Assembly: GCA_035456265.1 (NCBI GenBank)
Contig: DATIDP010000138.1
Span: 1-17,367 of the forward strand
Source of the DNA: DASUPK01 sp035456265
Lineage (GTDB): Bacteria; Actinomycetota; Thermoleophilia; Solirubrobacterales; 70-9
Direction of reading: 5' to 3'
DNA length: 17,367 nt
Below the pieces are notes generated by a model that saw only the letters and a list, made by a program, of their open reading frames with translations, ran no database searches and was not told the DNA's origin. Below, one piece after another: positions 8,220-14,300 of the stretch (position 1 is its first letter; each line of letters opens with the position of its first letter). The position numbers and the translations under genes were made by a program.

Positions 8220-8225
8220 CCTCCT
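8220..8225 (-). promoter_or_regulatory. Ribosome binding site of the secreted hydrolase
   Basis: A perfect AGGAGG on the minus strand. The only in-frame codon at the expected distance is ATC at 8213-8211, with spacer GTTGCG. The nearby TTG (8218-8216) is out of frame. The site therefore argues for a non-canonical ATC start. Confidence 0.55.
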
Positions 8226-8233
8226 GAACAGTG

Positions 8234-8239
8234 ACCCTA
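8234..8239 (-). promoter_or_regulatory. Possible -10 element (TAGGGT) for the secreted hydrolase
   Basis: TAGGGT on the minus strand would place transcription start near 8227, leaving a short leader that still contains AGGAGG. TTGACA occurs upstream (8252-8247), but only 7 bp away, too close to serve as its -35. The hexamer lies within a 10-bp motif repeated in mirror image on the other side of the tRNA. Confidence 0.35.
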
Positions 8240-8252
8240 CAAGTCGTGTCAA

Positions 8253-8325
8253 AGCCGGCGAGCGGACTCGAACCGCTGACCCCTTCATTACGAATGAAGT
8301 GCTCTACCAGCTGAGCTACGCCGGC
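8253..8325 (-). tRNA. tRNA-Thr (anticodon CGU)
   Basis: The minus strand folds as a complete cloverleaf. The acceptor stem GCCGGCG pairs perfectly with CGCCGGC, the D arm is GCTC...GAGC, the anticodon stem is CTTCA/TGAAG with loop TTCGTAA giving anticodon CGT (reads ACG, Thr), the variable loop has 5 nt, and the T arm is AGCGG-TTCGAGT-CCGCT. The discriminator is T at 8253 and CCA is not encoded. It lies 35 nt from the divergent enoyl-CoA hydratase gene and upstream of the hydrolase gene on the same strand. Confidence 0.97.
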
Positions 8326-8342
8326 CCATCTGGTGCCCGGCG

Positions 8343-8348
8343 ATTGTA
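8343..8348 (-). promoter_or_regulatory. Probable -10 element (TACAAT) of the tRNA-Thr promoter
   Basis: TACAAT on the minus strand is one mismatch from TATAAT. It would start transcription about 11 nt before the tRNA 5' end. A CTGATC at 8373-8368 could be a weak -35 at a long 19-bp spacing. The element overlaps the plus-strand TAGGGT of the divergent gene. Confidence 0.45.
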
Positions 8349-8352
8349 GGGT
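8347..8352 (+). promoter_or_regulatory. Possible -10 element (TAGGGT) for a leaderless enoyl-CoA hydratase transcript
   Basis: TAGGGT fits TANNNT and ends 8 nt before the GTG at 8361, so transcription would begin at or next to the start codon. The gene has no Shine-Dalgarno, which agrees with leaderless expression. No clear -35 is seen. Confidence 0.4.
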
Positions 8353-8360
8353 CCCCGTCC

Positions 8361-9128
8361 GTGAACGATCAGCCGCTGCTCACCGAGCGCCGTGACCGAA
8401 TCCTGTTGATCACCCTGAACCGGCCGGACGCGCGGAACGCCGTCAACCTCGCCATGGCCGAGGCCATGGATGCGGCGCTGACCGAGCTGGACTCGAGCGA
8501 CGATCTCAGCCTCGGCGTGATCGCCGGCGAGGGCAAGGGCTTCAGCTCGGGGATGGACCTGAAGGCGTTCGCCTCGGGCGAGCGCCCCTGGGCGGGCGAG
8601 CGCGGCTTCGCCGGGATCGTGCAGAAGCCGGCCGAGAAGCCGCTGATCGCGGCGATCGAGGGCTTCGCGGTCGCCGGCGGCCTCGAGATCGCGCTGGCCT
8701 GCGACCTGATCGTCGCCGCGAAGGGCGCCAAGCTTGGGATCCCCGAGGCGAAGCGCGGGCTTGTCGCCGCCGGAGGGGCGCTCCGCCAGCTGCCCCGCCG
8801 CCTCCCCGCGGCGCTCGCGATGGAGCTCGCGCTCACCGGCGAGACGATCACCGCCGAGCGCGGCGCCGAGCTCGGCCTCGTCAACCGGCTCGCCGACACC
8901 GGGAAGGCGCTCGACACGGCCCTCGCGCTGGCCGACGAGGTCGCCGCCAACGCCCCGCTCGCCCTCCGGGCGTCGAAGACGGTCCTCAACAAGCAGTGGT
9001 CCTGGGACGACGACGCCTTCTGGGCGAAGCAGGGCGAACTGGTGGCCCCGGTCTTCGCGTCCGAGGACGCGATCGAGGGCGCGACCGCCTTCGCGGAGAA
9101 GCGCGACCCGGACTGGAAGGGCCGCTAG
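8361..9128 (+). CDS. Enoyl-CoA hydratase / crotonase family protein
   Basis: 255 residues, the standard length. The crotonase signature is complete. LNRPDARNAV (19-28) opens the fold, FSSGMDLKAF (61-70) supplies part of the oxyanion hole, and both acidic residues used for water addition in true hydratases are present: Glu109 in GGLEIALACD and Glu129 in GIPEAKRG. The enzyme should hydrate trans-2-enoyl-CoA to 3-hydroxyacyl-CoA in beta-oxidation or a related CoA pathway. The acyl specificity cannot be read from the sequence. The GTG start is the first in frame and has no Shine-Dalgarno. The gene is transcribed away from the tRNA and toward fabI, with which it shares CTAG at the stops. It thus sits tail-to-tail with a fatty-acid synthesis operon rather than within it. 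Confidence 0.92.
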   Translation: MNDQPLLTERRDRILLITLNRPDARNAVNLAMAEAMDAALTELDSSDDLSLGVIAGEGKGFSSGMDLKAFASGERPWAGERGFAGIVQKPAEKPLIAAIEGFAVAGGLEIALACDLIVAAKGAKLGIPEAKRGLVAAGGALRQLPRRLPAALAMELALTGETITAERGAELGLVNRLADTGKALDTALALADEVAANAPLALRASKTVLNKQWSWDDDAFWAKQGELVAPVFASEDAIEGATAFAEKRDPDWKGR

Positions 9129-9949
9129 GCGCGCTCCGAGCCCACCGGCTCGGGAACCGGCCCGTTCGAGGCGGCCTGGGGAGGCGCGACGCCCGCAACC
9201 GCGTGCGCTCCGCCGTCGACGTGGATGAGCTCGCCGCTGATCGCCTCGGCCCAGTCGGAGAGCAGGAAGCAGACGGTGCGAGCGACCGGGGTCGGATCGT
9301 CAGAGTCCCAGCCGAGGGGAGCGAGGGCCGGCCAGCTGCCGGAGAGCCCGTCGAAGCCCGGGATGCCGCCCGCCGCCGGCGAGGCGATGGGGCCGGCGGA
9401 GACCAGGTTGGCGCGGATGCCGCGCGGGCCCAGCTCGCGAGCCAGATAGCGATTCACCGCCTCCAGGGCGGCCTTCGAGACCCCCATCCAGTCGTAGGCC
9501 GGCCAGGCGAGGGAGGCGTCGAAGTCAAGTCCGACCACGCTGCCGCCCTCCCCGATCAGGGGCGCCAGGTGACGCGCGAGCGCCTGGTAGGAGTAGGCGC
9601 TCGTCCTGAACGCCTGCACGGCGCTCTCCGGCGGCGTCTCGAGGAATTTCCCGCCGATCGCGTCCTCGGGCGCGAACGCGATCGCATGCAGCACTCCGTC
9701 CAGGGCCCCCCAGCGCTGATCGAGCTCGCCCGCGAGCCGCGCGAGGTCGCGCTCGGAGTCGACATCGAGCTCGAGCACGTCGGGCGGCTCGGGCAGGCGG
9801 GCCGCCGCACGCTCGGTCATCCGGCGCGTGCGGCCGAAGCCGGTGAGCAGGATCTCTGCACCGGCGAGCTGGGCCTCACGCGCCACGGCGAAGGCGATGC
9901 TCTTCCGGGTCAGGACGCCGGTGATCAGCAGTTTCTTCCGGGCGAGCAT
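9125..9949 (-). CDS. fabI: Enoyl-[acyl-carrier-protein] reductase, InhA/FabI type
   Basis: 274 residues. The SDR fold has the FabI-type cofactor segment LITGVLTRKSIAFAVA (8-23) instead of the classic TGxxxGxG. The active site is Tyr152-x6-Lys159 in AYDWMGVSK, with Phe143 in GLDFD at the position of InhA Phe149. SAGPIAS (184-190) matches the substrate-loop region. The enzyme reduces trans-2-enoyl-ACP to acyl-ACP with NAD(P)H, the last step of each elongation cycle. The frame stays open upstream, but ATG at 9949 directly precedes the conserved KLLITG strand and overlaps the MaoC stop as TGATG, so this start is preferred. It is the last gene of the FAS-II operon. InhA-type reductases are the target of isoniazid and triclosan in other bacteria; sensitivity here cannot be judged. 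Confidence 0.93.
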   Translation of the reverse strand: MLARKKLLITGVLTRKSIAFAVAREAQLAGAEILLTGFGRTRRMTERAAARLPEPPDVLELDVDSERDLARLAGELDQRWGALDGVLHAIAFAPEDAIGGKFLETPPESAVQAFRTSAYSYQALARHLAPLIGEGGSVVGLDFDASLAWPAYDWMGVSKAALEAVNRYLARELGPRGIRANLVSAGPIASPAAGGIPGFDGLSGSWPALAPLGWDSDDPTPVARTVCFLLSDWAEAISGELIHVDGGAHAVAGVAPPQAASNGPVPEPVGSERA

Positions 9950-10551
9950 CAGGCGAGCAACCTCCCGTCCTGAAGCGGCGAGAGTTCGTCCTCGGCGGGC
10001 TCCCCGGCCGCCGCGCCGGAGCCGCCGGCCTGGGCCTCGTGCGCCTGCCGGCGCCACAGCACCAAGATCTCGAGCCGCGCGGCCAGCTCGTCGTCCTGGT
10101 TCACGATCCGCACGGCGAGTGTGACCAGCCCGGTCTCCTCACCCAGCGGCCGCTTCTCGCCGACCTTGGCGCGGACTCGGATCGTGTCGCCGAGGCCGAC
10201 CGGCCGCTTCAGCACGGCGCCGTCGATCGACCGCAGCGCCAGAACGACACGGGGATCGATGGGCAGCAGGCCGAGTGCGTAGGAGATCACCAGCATCCCG
10301 TGAGCGATCCGGCGGCCGAAGGGGCTCTCCGCGGCCCAGGCGGCGTCCGCGTGCTGGGGGTGCCAGTCGCCGGTGAGCGAGGCGAACGAGACCACGTCGT
10401 ACTCCGTGATCGTGCGCCCGGACGACTCCATCGAGTCTCCGATCCGCAGATCGTCGAAGTAGGGCGGCGCCTCGCGCCACAGCCCCTGGCGGTCAAGCTG
10501 GTCGGTCTCCTCGGGCCGCCCGGCGGGTGCGGTGGCGATCTCTGGATTCAC
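9949..10551 (-). CDS. MaoC-like hot-dog dehydratase, probable (3R)-hydroxyacyl-ACP dehydratase
   Basis: 200 residues from GTG. The hydratase-2 motif is clear: Tyr51, then LTGDWHPQHAD (59-69) with the catalytic pair Asp62 and His67, followed by FGRRIAHGMLVIS (78-90). The core is a single hot-dog domain (about 30-165) with a disordered N-terminus and a Gly/Ala-rich, acidic C-terminal tail. MaoC proteins dehydrate or hydrate (3R)-hydroxyacyl thioesters. In mycobacterial FAS-II this fold (HadAB/HadBC) does the dehydration step instead of FabZ. The operon around it has every other FAS-II activity and no FabZ or FabA, so this protein is the likely dehydratase. Its GTG overlaps the carboxyltransferase stop as GTGA, and its own stop overlaps the fabI start as TGATG. 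Confidence 0.88.
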   Translation of the reverse strand: MNPEIATAPAGRPEETDQLDRQGLWREAPPYFDDLRIGDSMESSGRTITEYDVVSFASLTGDWHPQHADAAWAAESPFGRRIAHGMLVISYALGLLPIDPRVVLALRSIDGAVLKRPVGLGDTIRVRAKVGEKRPLGEETGLVTLAVRIVNQDDELAARLEILVLWRRQAHEAQAGGSGAAAGEPAEDELSPLQDGRLLA

Positions 10552-11984
10552 GTCTCGGTCCTTTCGTTGGAAGTTCCAAGCACGGAGAGGGCCCAGATCA
10601 GGCGCCCCCGCGTGTCGGCCGGCTCGACGACCTCGTCGACGTCGCCGGCGGCAGCAGCAACCTCGGCGCTCAGGTGCTCCTCGGCGTACTCCGCGGCGAG
10701 GCGGTCCTGCTCGGTGCCCGGGTCCGGCGACGCCTCGATCGCGCGGCGGTGAACGATCCCCACCGCCTGGCGGGCGCCGAGTACGCCTATCTCCGCGCCG
10801 GGCCAGGCGAGCACCAGGTCCGCCCCGAGCTCGCGGGAGTTCATCGTGATGAAGCCGCCGCCGTAGGCCTTGCGGAGGACGACCGTCACCTTCGGCACCC
10901 GTGCGGACGAGAAGGCGTGCAACAGGCCGGCGCCATGGCGGATCACGCCCAGGCCCTCCTGCTTGGTCCCCGGCAGGAATCCCGGCGTGTCGACGAGGAC
11001 GATCAGCGGCAGGCCGAACGCATCGCAGCGGCGGATGAACCCGGCCGCCTTCTCGGAGGCCGCCGAATCGATCACCCCGCCGAGGTGGTGAGGCTGGTTC
11101 GCCACCACCCCGACCGGGTGCCCGTTCAGGCGAGTCAGTGCGGTGACCATGTTCCGGGCCCAGCGCGGCGACAGCTCGAGCAGCGAGCTGCTGTCGGAGA
11201 TCGAGCTGATCACCGCGCGGACGTCATAAACCTTGCGCGGGTCGGCGGGCACGGCGGCCCCGGGGTTCGACCCGAACGGCTCCTGGGGAATCGCCGAGAC
11301 CGGCGGGTGCAACGAGCTCTGTGGCAGATGGCCGAGCAGATCGCGAACCAGCAGGGCCGCCGCGTGGTCGTCCTCGGCGACCAGGTCACAGACGCCGTTC
11401 CGGGAGTGGACGCGCGAGCCGCCGAGATCATCCATCGTGACGCTCTCCCCCATCACCTCCTCGACGACCGCGGGGCCGGTCAGGAAGAGCCTCGAGCCCT
11501 CGGTCATCACCACGAAGTCGGTCAGCGCCGGCGAGTAGGCGCCGCCACCGGCCGAGGTCCCGGTGATCACGCTGATCTGGGGCACGTGCCCCGACAGGGC
11601 GACGTGCCGGCGGAAGATGGCGCCGTAGCCGCCCAGCGCCCCGGCGCCCTCGTCGATGCGCGCCCCGCCCGAGGCGATGAAACCGACGACCGGCGCGGCG
11701 GCGCGGCCGGCGAGCTCGAGCAGCCGCACGATCGTCTCCGCCTGCGCGGTGCCCAGCGACCCGCCGGCGAAGCCCTGGTCCTGCGCGTAGCAGTATGCCG
11801 GGCGTCCGCCGACGGTGCCCGCGCCCGCCACGACGCCGTCCCCGGGAGCCGAGCGGGTCGAGCGGGAGGCGATCCGCGTTCGCACCAGCTCGAGGGAGCC
11901 GGGGTCGCACAGCGCCTCGAGCCGGCCGAGCGGGGTGAGTCGCTGGCGCCGGGTCGCCTCGCGTTCGGCGAGCATCAGGTTCAC
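10548..11984 (-). CDS. accD6: Acyl-CoA carboxylase, carboxyltransferase (beta) subunit, AccD6-like
   Basis: 478 residues, close to mycobacterial AccD6. The two crotonase-like halves are visible. The N-half has ASGGARIDEGAGALGGYG (104-121) and GTSAGGGAYSPALTD (142-156), the biotin/acyl-CoA oxyanion sites; the C-half has VDTPGFLPGTKQE, KAYGGGFITMNSR and AWPGAEIGVLGARQAVGI. There is no N-terminal zinc finger, so it is the actinobacterial PccB/AccD type rather than E. coli AccD. It transfers CO2 from carboxybiotin to acetyl-CoA (malonyl-CoA) or a similar acyl-CoA. The biotin carboxylase/BCCP partner is not in the window. The GTG at 11984 overlaps the fabF stop as GTGA; ATG at 11975 is an alternative. 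Placement after fabF matches the mycobacterial FAS-II order, which is why the accD6 symbol is used. Confidence 0.9.
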   Translation of the reverse strand: MNLMLAEREATRRQRLTPLGRLEALCDPGSLELVRTRIASRSTRSAPGDGVVAGAGTVGGRPAYCYAQDQGFAGGSLGTAQAETIVRLLELAGRAAAPVVGFIASGGARIDEGAGALGGYGAIFRRHVALSGHVPQISVITGTSAGGGAYSPALTDFVVMTEGSRLFLTGPAVVEEVMGESVTMDDLGGSRVHSRNGVCDLVAEDDHAAALLVRDLLGHLPQSSLHPPVSAIPQEPFGSNPGAAVPADPRKVYDVRAVISSISDSSSLLELSPRWARNMVTALTRLNGHPVGVVANQPHHLGGVIDSAASEKAAGFIRRCDAFGLPLIVLVDTPGFLPGTKQEGLGVIRHGAGLLHAFSSARVPKVTVVLRKAYGGGFITMNSRELGADLVLAWPGAEIGVLGARQAVGIVHRRAIEASPDPGTEQDRLAAEYAEEHLSAEVAAAAGDVDEVVEPADTRGRLIWALSVLGTSNERTET

Positions 11985-13180
11985 GCCACAGCCTCCATGC
12001 AGAGGACCACGTTGTGACCTCCGAAGCCGAACGAGTTCGAGATCCCGACCGCGGGATGGCCGTTCAGGTCGAGCTCCCTCGCTCCGTCGGTGACGTAGTC
12101 GAGATCGAGGCCCTCGTCCGGCTCCTCGTAGTTGAGGGTCGGCGGCGCCGTCCCCGCGCGCAGCGCCTGCAGCGTCGCGACCGCCTCGACCGCGCCCGCC
12201 GCGCCGAGCAGATGCCCGATCGCGGACTTCGTCGACGAGGTGGGGATGGCCTCGGCGCGATCGCCGAGCGCGGTCTTCAGCGCCTCCGTCTCGGAGCGGT
12301 CGTTGAGCGGTGTCGACGTCCCATGCGCGTTCACGTAGGCCAGTTGCCCGGGCTCGATCTGGGCGTCGGAGAGGGCCTTGCGGATGGCCCGGGCCGCACC
12401 GTCGCCGCTCGGCTCCGGAGCGGTCATGTGGTGAGCGTCGGCCGTCGCGCCGTAGCCGGTCAGGTAGCCGAGGATCTCGGCGCCGCGGAGCTCAGCCGTC
12501 TCGGCGTCCTCCAGAACCATCACGCCCGCGCCCTCACCCATCACGAAGCCGTCGCGTCGCCGGTCGAAGGGACGGGAGACCCCGGTCGGTGAGGTCGCGC
12601 CCATCTCCGCGAAGGCGGCCGTCGCCAGGTCGGTGATCGCGGCCTCGCTGCCGCCGGCGATGCAGGCCACCGCGTCGCCGTGCTGGACCATGCGGGTGGC
12701 CGCGCCGACGGCGTGCGCACCGGCCGCGCACGCCGAGACGGTCCCGAAGCACTGCCCTCGCAGATCGTGCTCGATGGCGAGGGCCCCGGCTGCGGAGTTG
12801 GCCATCATCTGCGGCACGCAGTGGGGCGAGACCGCGCGCTGCCCCTTCTCGCGGAGGGTGATGTGCTCGGACTCGATAGTCGAGAGGCCGCCGATCCCGG
12901 TTCCCACCACCGAGCCGATCTCGGCACGGTCATAGGACGCCTCGTCCAGGCCGGCCTGCGAGATCGCCTCGGCAGCCGCGACGAGGGCCAGCTGCGTGAA
13001 CCGGTCGGTGCGGCGCACCTGACGGCGGCTGAGGTGGTCGGTCGGCTCGAACTCCGAGCAGCGGCCGAGCCCGTCCTCGATTCCGGACTCGCCGGCGGCC
13101 CAGCGCTCGTGCAGCGCCAAGGCGCCGACGCCGAGCGGCGTGACCGCGCCGATCCCGGTGATTGCAACCCGGCGGGTCAT
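11981..13180 (-). CDS. fabF: Beta-ketoacyl-ACP synthase II (KasA/FabF type)
   Basis: 399 residues with the full thiolase-fold condensing-enzyme active site: Cys151 in TVSACAAGAHA, His286 in VNAHGTSTPLND and His323 in KSAIGHLLGAAG. GFGGHNVVL near the C-terminus is the usual closing loop. It extends acyl-ACP by two carbons using malonyl-ACP. Only one elongation synthase is present, whereas mycobacteria have the KasA/KasB pair. The ATG at 13180 overlaps the acpP stop as ATGA, and the fabF stop overlaps the carboxyltransferase start as GTGA, so it is translationally coupled on both sides. Confidence 0.96.
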   Translation of the reverse strand: MTRRVAITGIGAVTPLGVGALALHERWAAGESGIEDGLGRCSEFEPTDHLSRRQVRRTDRFTQLALVAAAEAISQAGLDEASYDRAEIGSVVGTGIGGLSTIESEHITLREKGQRAVSPHCVPQMMANSAAGALAIEHDLRGQCFGTVSACAAGAHAVGAATRMVQHGDAVACIAGGSEAAITDLATAAFAEMGATSPTGVSRPFDRRRDGFVMGEGAGVMVLEDAETAELRGAEILGYLTGYGATADAHHMTAPEPSGDGAARAIRKALSDAQIEPGQLAYVNAHGTSTPLNDRSETEALKTALGDRAEAIPTSSTKSAIGHLLGAAGAVEAVATLQALRAGTAPPTLNYEEPDEGLDLDYVTDGARELDLNGHPAVGISNSFGFGGHNVVLCMEAVA

Positions 13181-13425
13181 GACTGTTGGCGCTCGGCCAC
13201 GAAGTCGACGACGTCCTGAACGGTCGCGATCTGGTCCATGTCGGCGTCGGTCACCTCGAGGCCGTACTCGTCCTCGATCACCTGGGCCAGCTCGACGAGG
13301 TCGAGCGAGTCGATGTCGAGGTCCTCGAAGCGGGTGTCGGGTTTCACGTTCTCCGGCTCCTCGCCGAACTCCACGAGGGCGGAGATCACCCTCTCTTGCA
13401 CCTGGTCCTTCGTTGCGGTGGTCAT
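13177..13425 (-). CDS. acpP: Acyl carrier protein
   Basis: 82 residues, acidic, with the DSLDLVEL motif; Ser40 is the phosphopantetheine attachment site. The helix pattern (helix I about 5-20, helix II 40-54, helix III-IV 60-78) is that of a type II ACP. It carries the growing acyl chain between the enzymes encoded around it. The start is set by AAAGGAG 4 nt upstream, the best ribosome site in the operon, suiting the high ACP level FAS needs. Its stop overlaps fabF as ATGA. Confidence 0.97.
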   Translation of the reverse strand: MTTATKDQVQERVISALVEFGEEPENVKPDTRFEDLDIDSLDLVELAQVIEDEYGLEVTDADMDQIATVQDVVDFVAERQQS

Positions 13426-13429
13426 CGGT

Positions 13430-13436
13430 CTCCTTT
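13430..13436 (-). promoter_or_regulatory. Strong ribosome binding site of acpP
   Basis: AAAGGAG on the minus strand, followed by ACCG and the ATG at 13425. It is the clearest Shine-Dalgarno among the FAS genes; most of the others rely on stop/start overlap. Confidence 0.7.
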
Positions 13437-13463
13437 CGTCAATCGGGTCTTGGATGTGCGAGG

Positions 13464-14300
13464 TCAGGCGGACATGCCGCCGTCGATCGGCAGTACTGCC
13501 CCGGTCACGTATGCCGCTTCGTCCGAGGCCAGGAAGCGGATCGCGGCCGCCACCTCCTCGGGGGTTCCGGTGCGGCGGGCCGGGATCGCGTCGAGCAGCT
13601 GGCTCGAGCCGTTGGAGTCCGAGCCGTTGCCCGTGAAGTCGCGGGTGAGCGCCGTCTCGATCAGCCCCGGGGCGACGGCGTTCACCGTGACGCCGCGGCG
13701 GGCGACCTCGGCCGCCACCGTCCGGGTGAGCGCGATCAGGCCGGCCTTGGAGGCGGCGTAGTTGGCCTGCCCGGGATTGGCCCGCAGGCCGACGACCGAG
13801 GAGACGTTGATCACCCGGCCGAAGCGCTGGCGCATCATCGGGCCGAGCGCGGCGCGGGTGAGCCGGAAGGCGCCGGTCAGGTTGACGTCGAGCACCCGCC
13901 TCCAGTCCTCGTCGCTGAGCCGCATCGACAGGTTGTCGGCGGTCAGGCCGGCGTTGTTGACCAGAACCAGGACCGGTCCAAGCTCCTCCGCCAGGCGGGC
14001 CAGCATCTCATCGGCCGCCGAGCCGTCCGCGACGTCGGCCGCGACGGGCAGGGCCCTGCCGCCCGCCTCCTCGATGGAGGCGGCAACGGCCTCGGCGCCG
14101 TCACGGTCGCGGCTGTAGTTGATCCCCACCGACCAGCCGTCCGCCGCGAGCGCCCGTGCCGTGGCGGCACCGATGCCTCGAGAGGCACCGGTGATCAGAG
14201 CGCAGCCCAGGGACTGTGGGCCACGGTCGGCTTCACCCGGCTTCGCGACTAGGCGGGTTGCTCCTCGGCTCCGCCTGCGGAGCACATTCGCGTCACTCAT
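13464..14300 (-). CDS. fabG: 3-oxoacyl-[acyl-carrier-protein] reductase
   Basis: 278 residues, a classical SDR. Motifs are TGASRGIG (37-44, NADPH), NNAG (115-118), Asn140, Ser168 in NVSSVVG, and Tyr181-x3-Lys185 in YAASK. It reduces beta-ketoacyl-ACP to (3R)-hydroxyacyl-ACP. The start is the ATG that overlaps the fabH stop as ATGA; the frame stays open further upstream, but only inside fabH. This start gives about 30 residues, Arg-rich, before the first strand, longer than most FabG proteins though mycobacterial MabA also has an extension. A Gly/Asn/Ser-rich insert sits before the conserved IPARRTGTPEEVA. 38 nt separate it from acpP. Confidence 0.93.
   Translation of the reverse strand: MSDANVLRRRSRGATRLVAKPGEADRGPQSLGCALITGASRGIGAATARALAADGWSVGINYSRDRDGAEAVAASIEEAGGRALPVAADVADGSAADEMLARLAEELGPVLVLVNNAGLTADNLSMRLSDEDWRRVLDVNLTGAFRLTRAALGPMMRQRFGRVINVSSVVGLRANPGQANYAASKAGLIALTRTVAAEVARRGVTVNAVAPGLIETALTRDFTGNGSDSNGSSQLLDAIPARRTGTPEEVAAAIRFLASDEAAYVTGAVLPIDGGMSA

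Larger units (their letters stand above)
8233..8353. repeat. 10-bp mirror-image motif flanking the tRNA gene
   Basis: GACCCTACAA at 8233-8242 and TTGTAGGGTC at 8344-8353 are perfect inverted copies about 100 bp apart, one on each side of tRNA-Thr. Each puts a TAGGGT hexamer pointing outward, toward the hydrolase gene on the left and the enoyl-CoA hydratase gene on the right. Confidence 0.6.

Noticed and set aside
5613..8234. Long plus-strand open frames (5613-7073 and 7095-8234) opposite the hydrolase gene
   Set aside because: No recognisable motifs and skewed composition; the minus-strand frame has a signal peptide and hydrolase motifs.
8247..8252. TTGACA on the minus strand as a -35 box for the hydrolase
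   Set aside because: It is only 7 bp from the TAGGGT hexamer, far too close for a sigma-70-type promoter.
8214..8288. Extension of the hydrolase to the ATG at 8288
   Set aside because: These codons lie partly within the tRNA-Thr gene and precede the ribosome site and signal peptide.
9950..10057. Longer fabI start at the top of the open frame
   Set aside because: It would lie within the MaoC gene and consists of Gly/Arg-rich shadow residues; the TGATG-coupled ATG at 9949 fits the family N-terminus.
10527..12017. 496-codon plus-strand frame opposite the carboxyltransferase
   Set aside because: An antisense shadow; the minus strand has complete AccD motifs and overlapping operon junctions.
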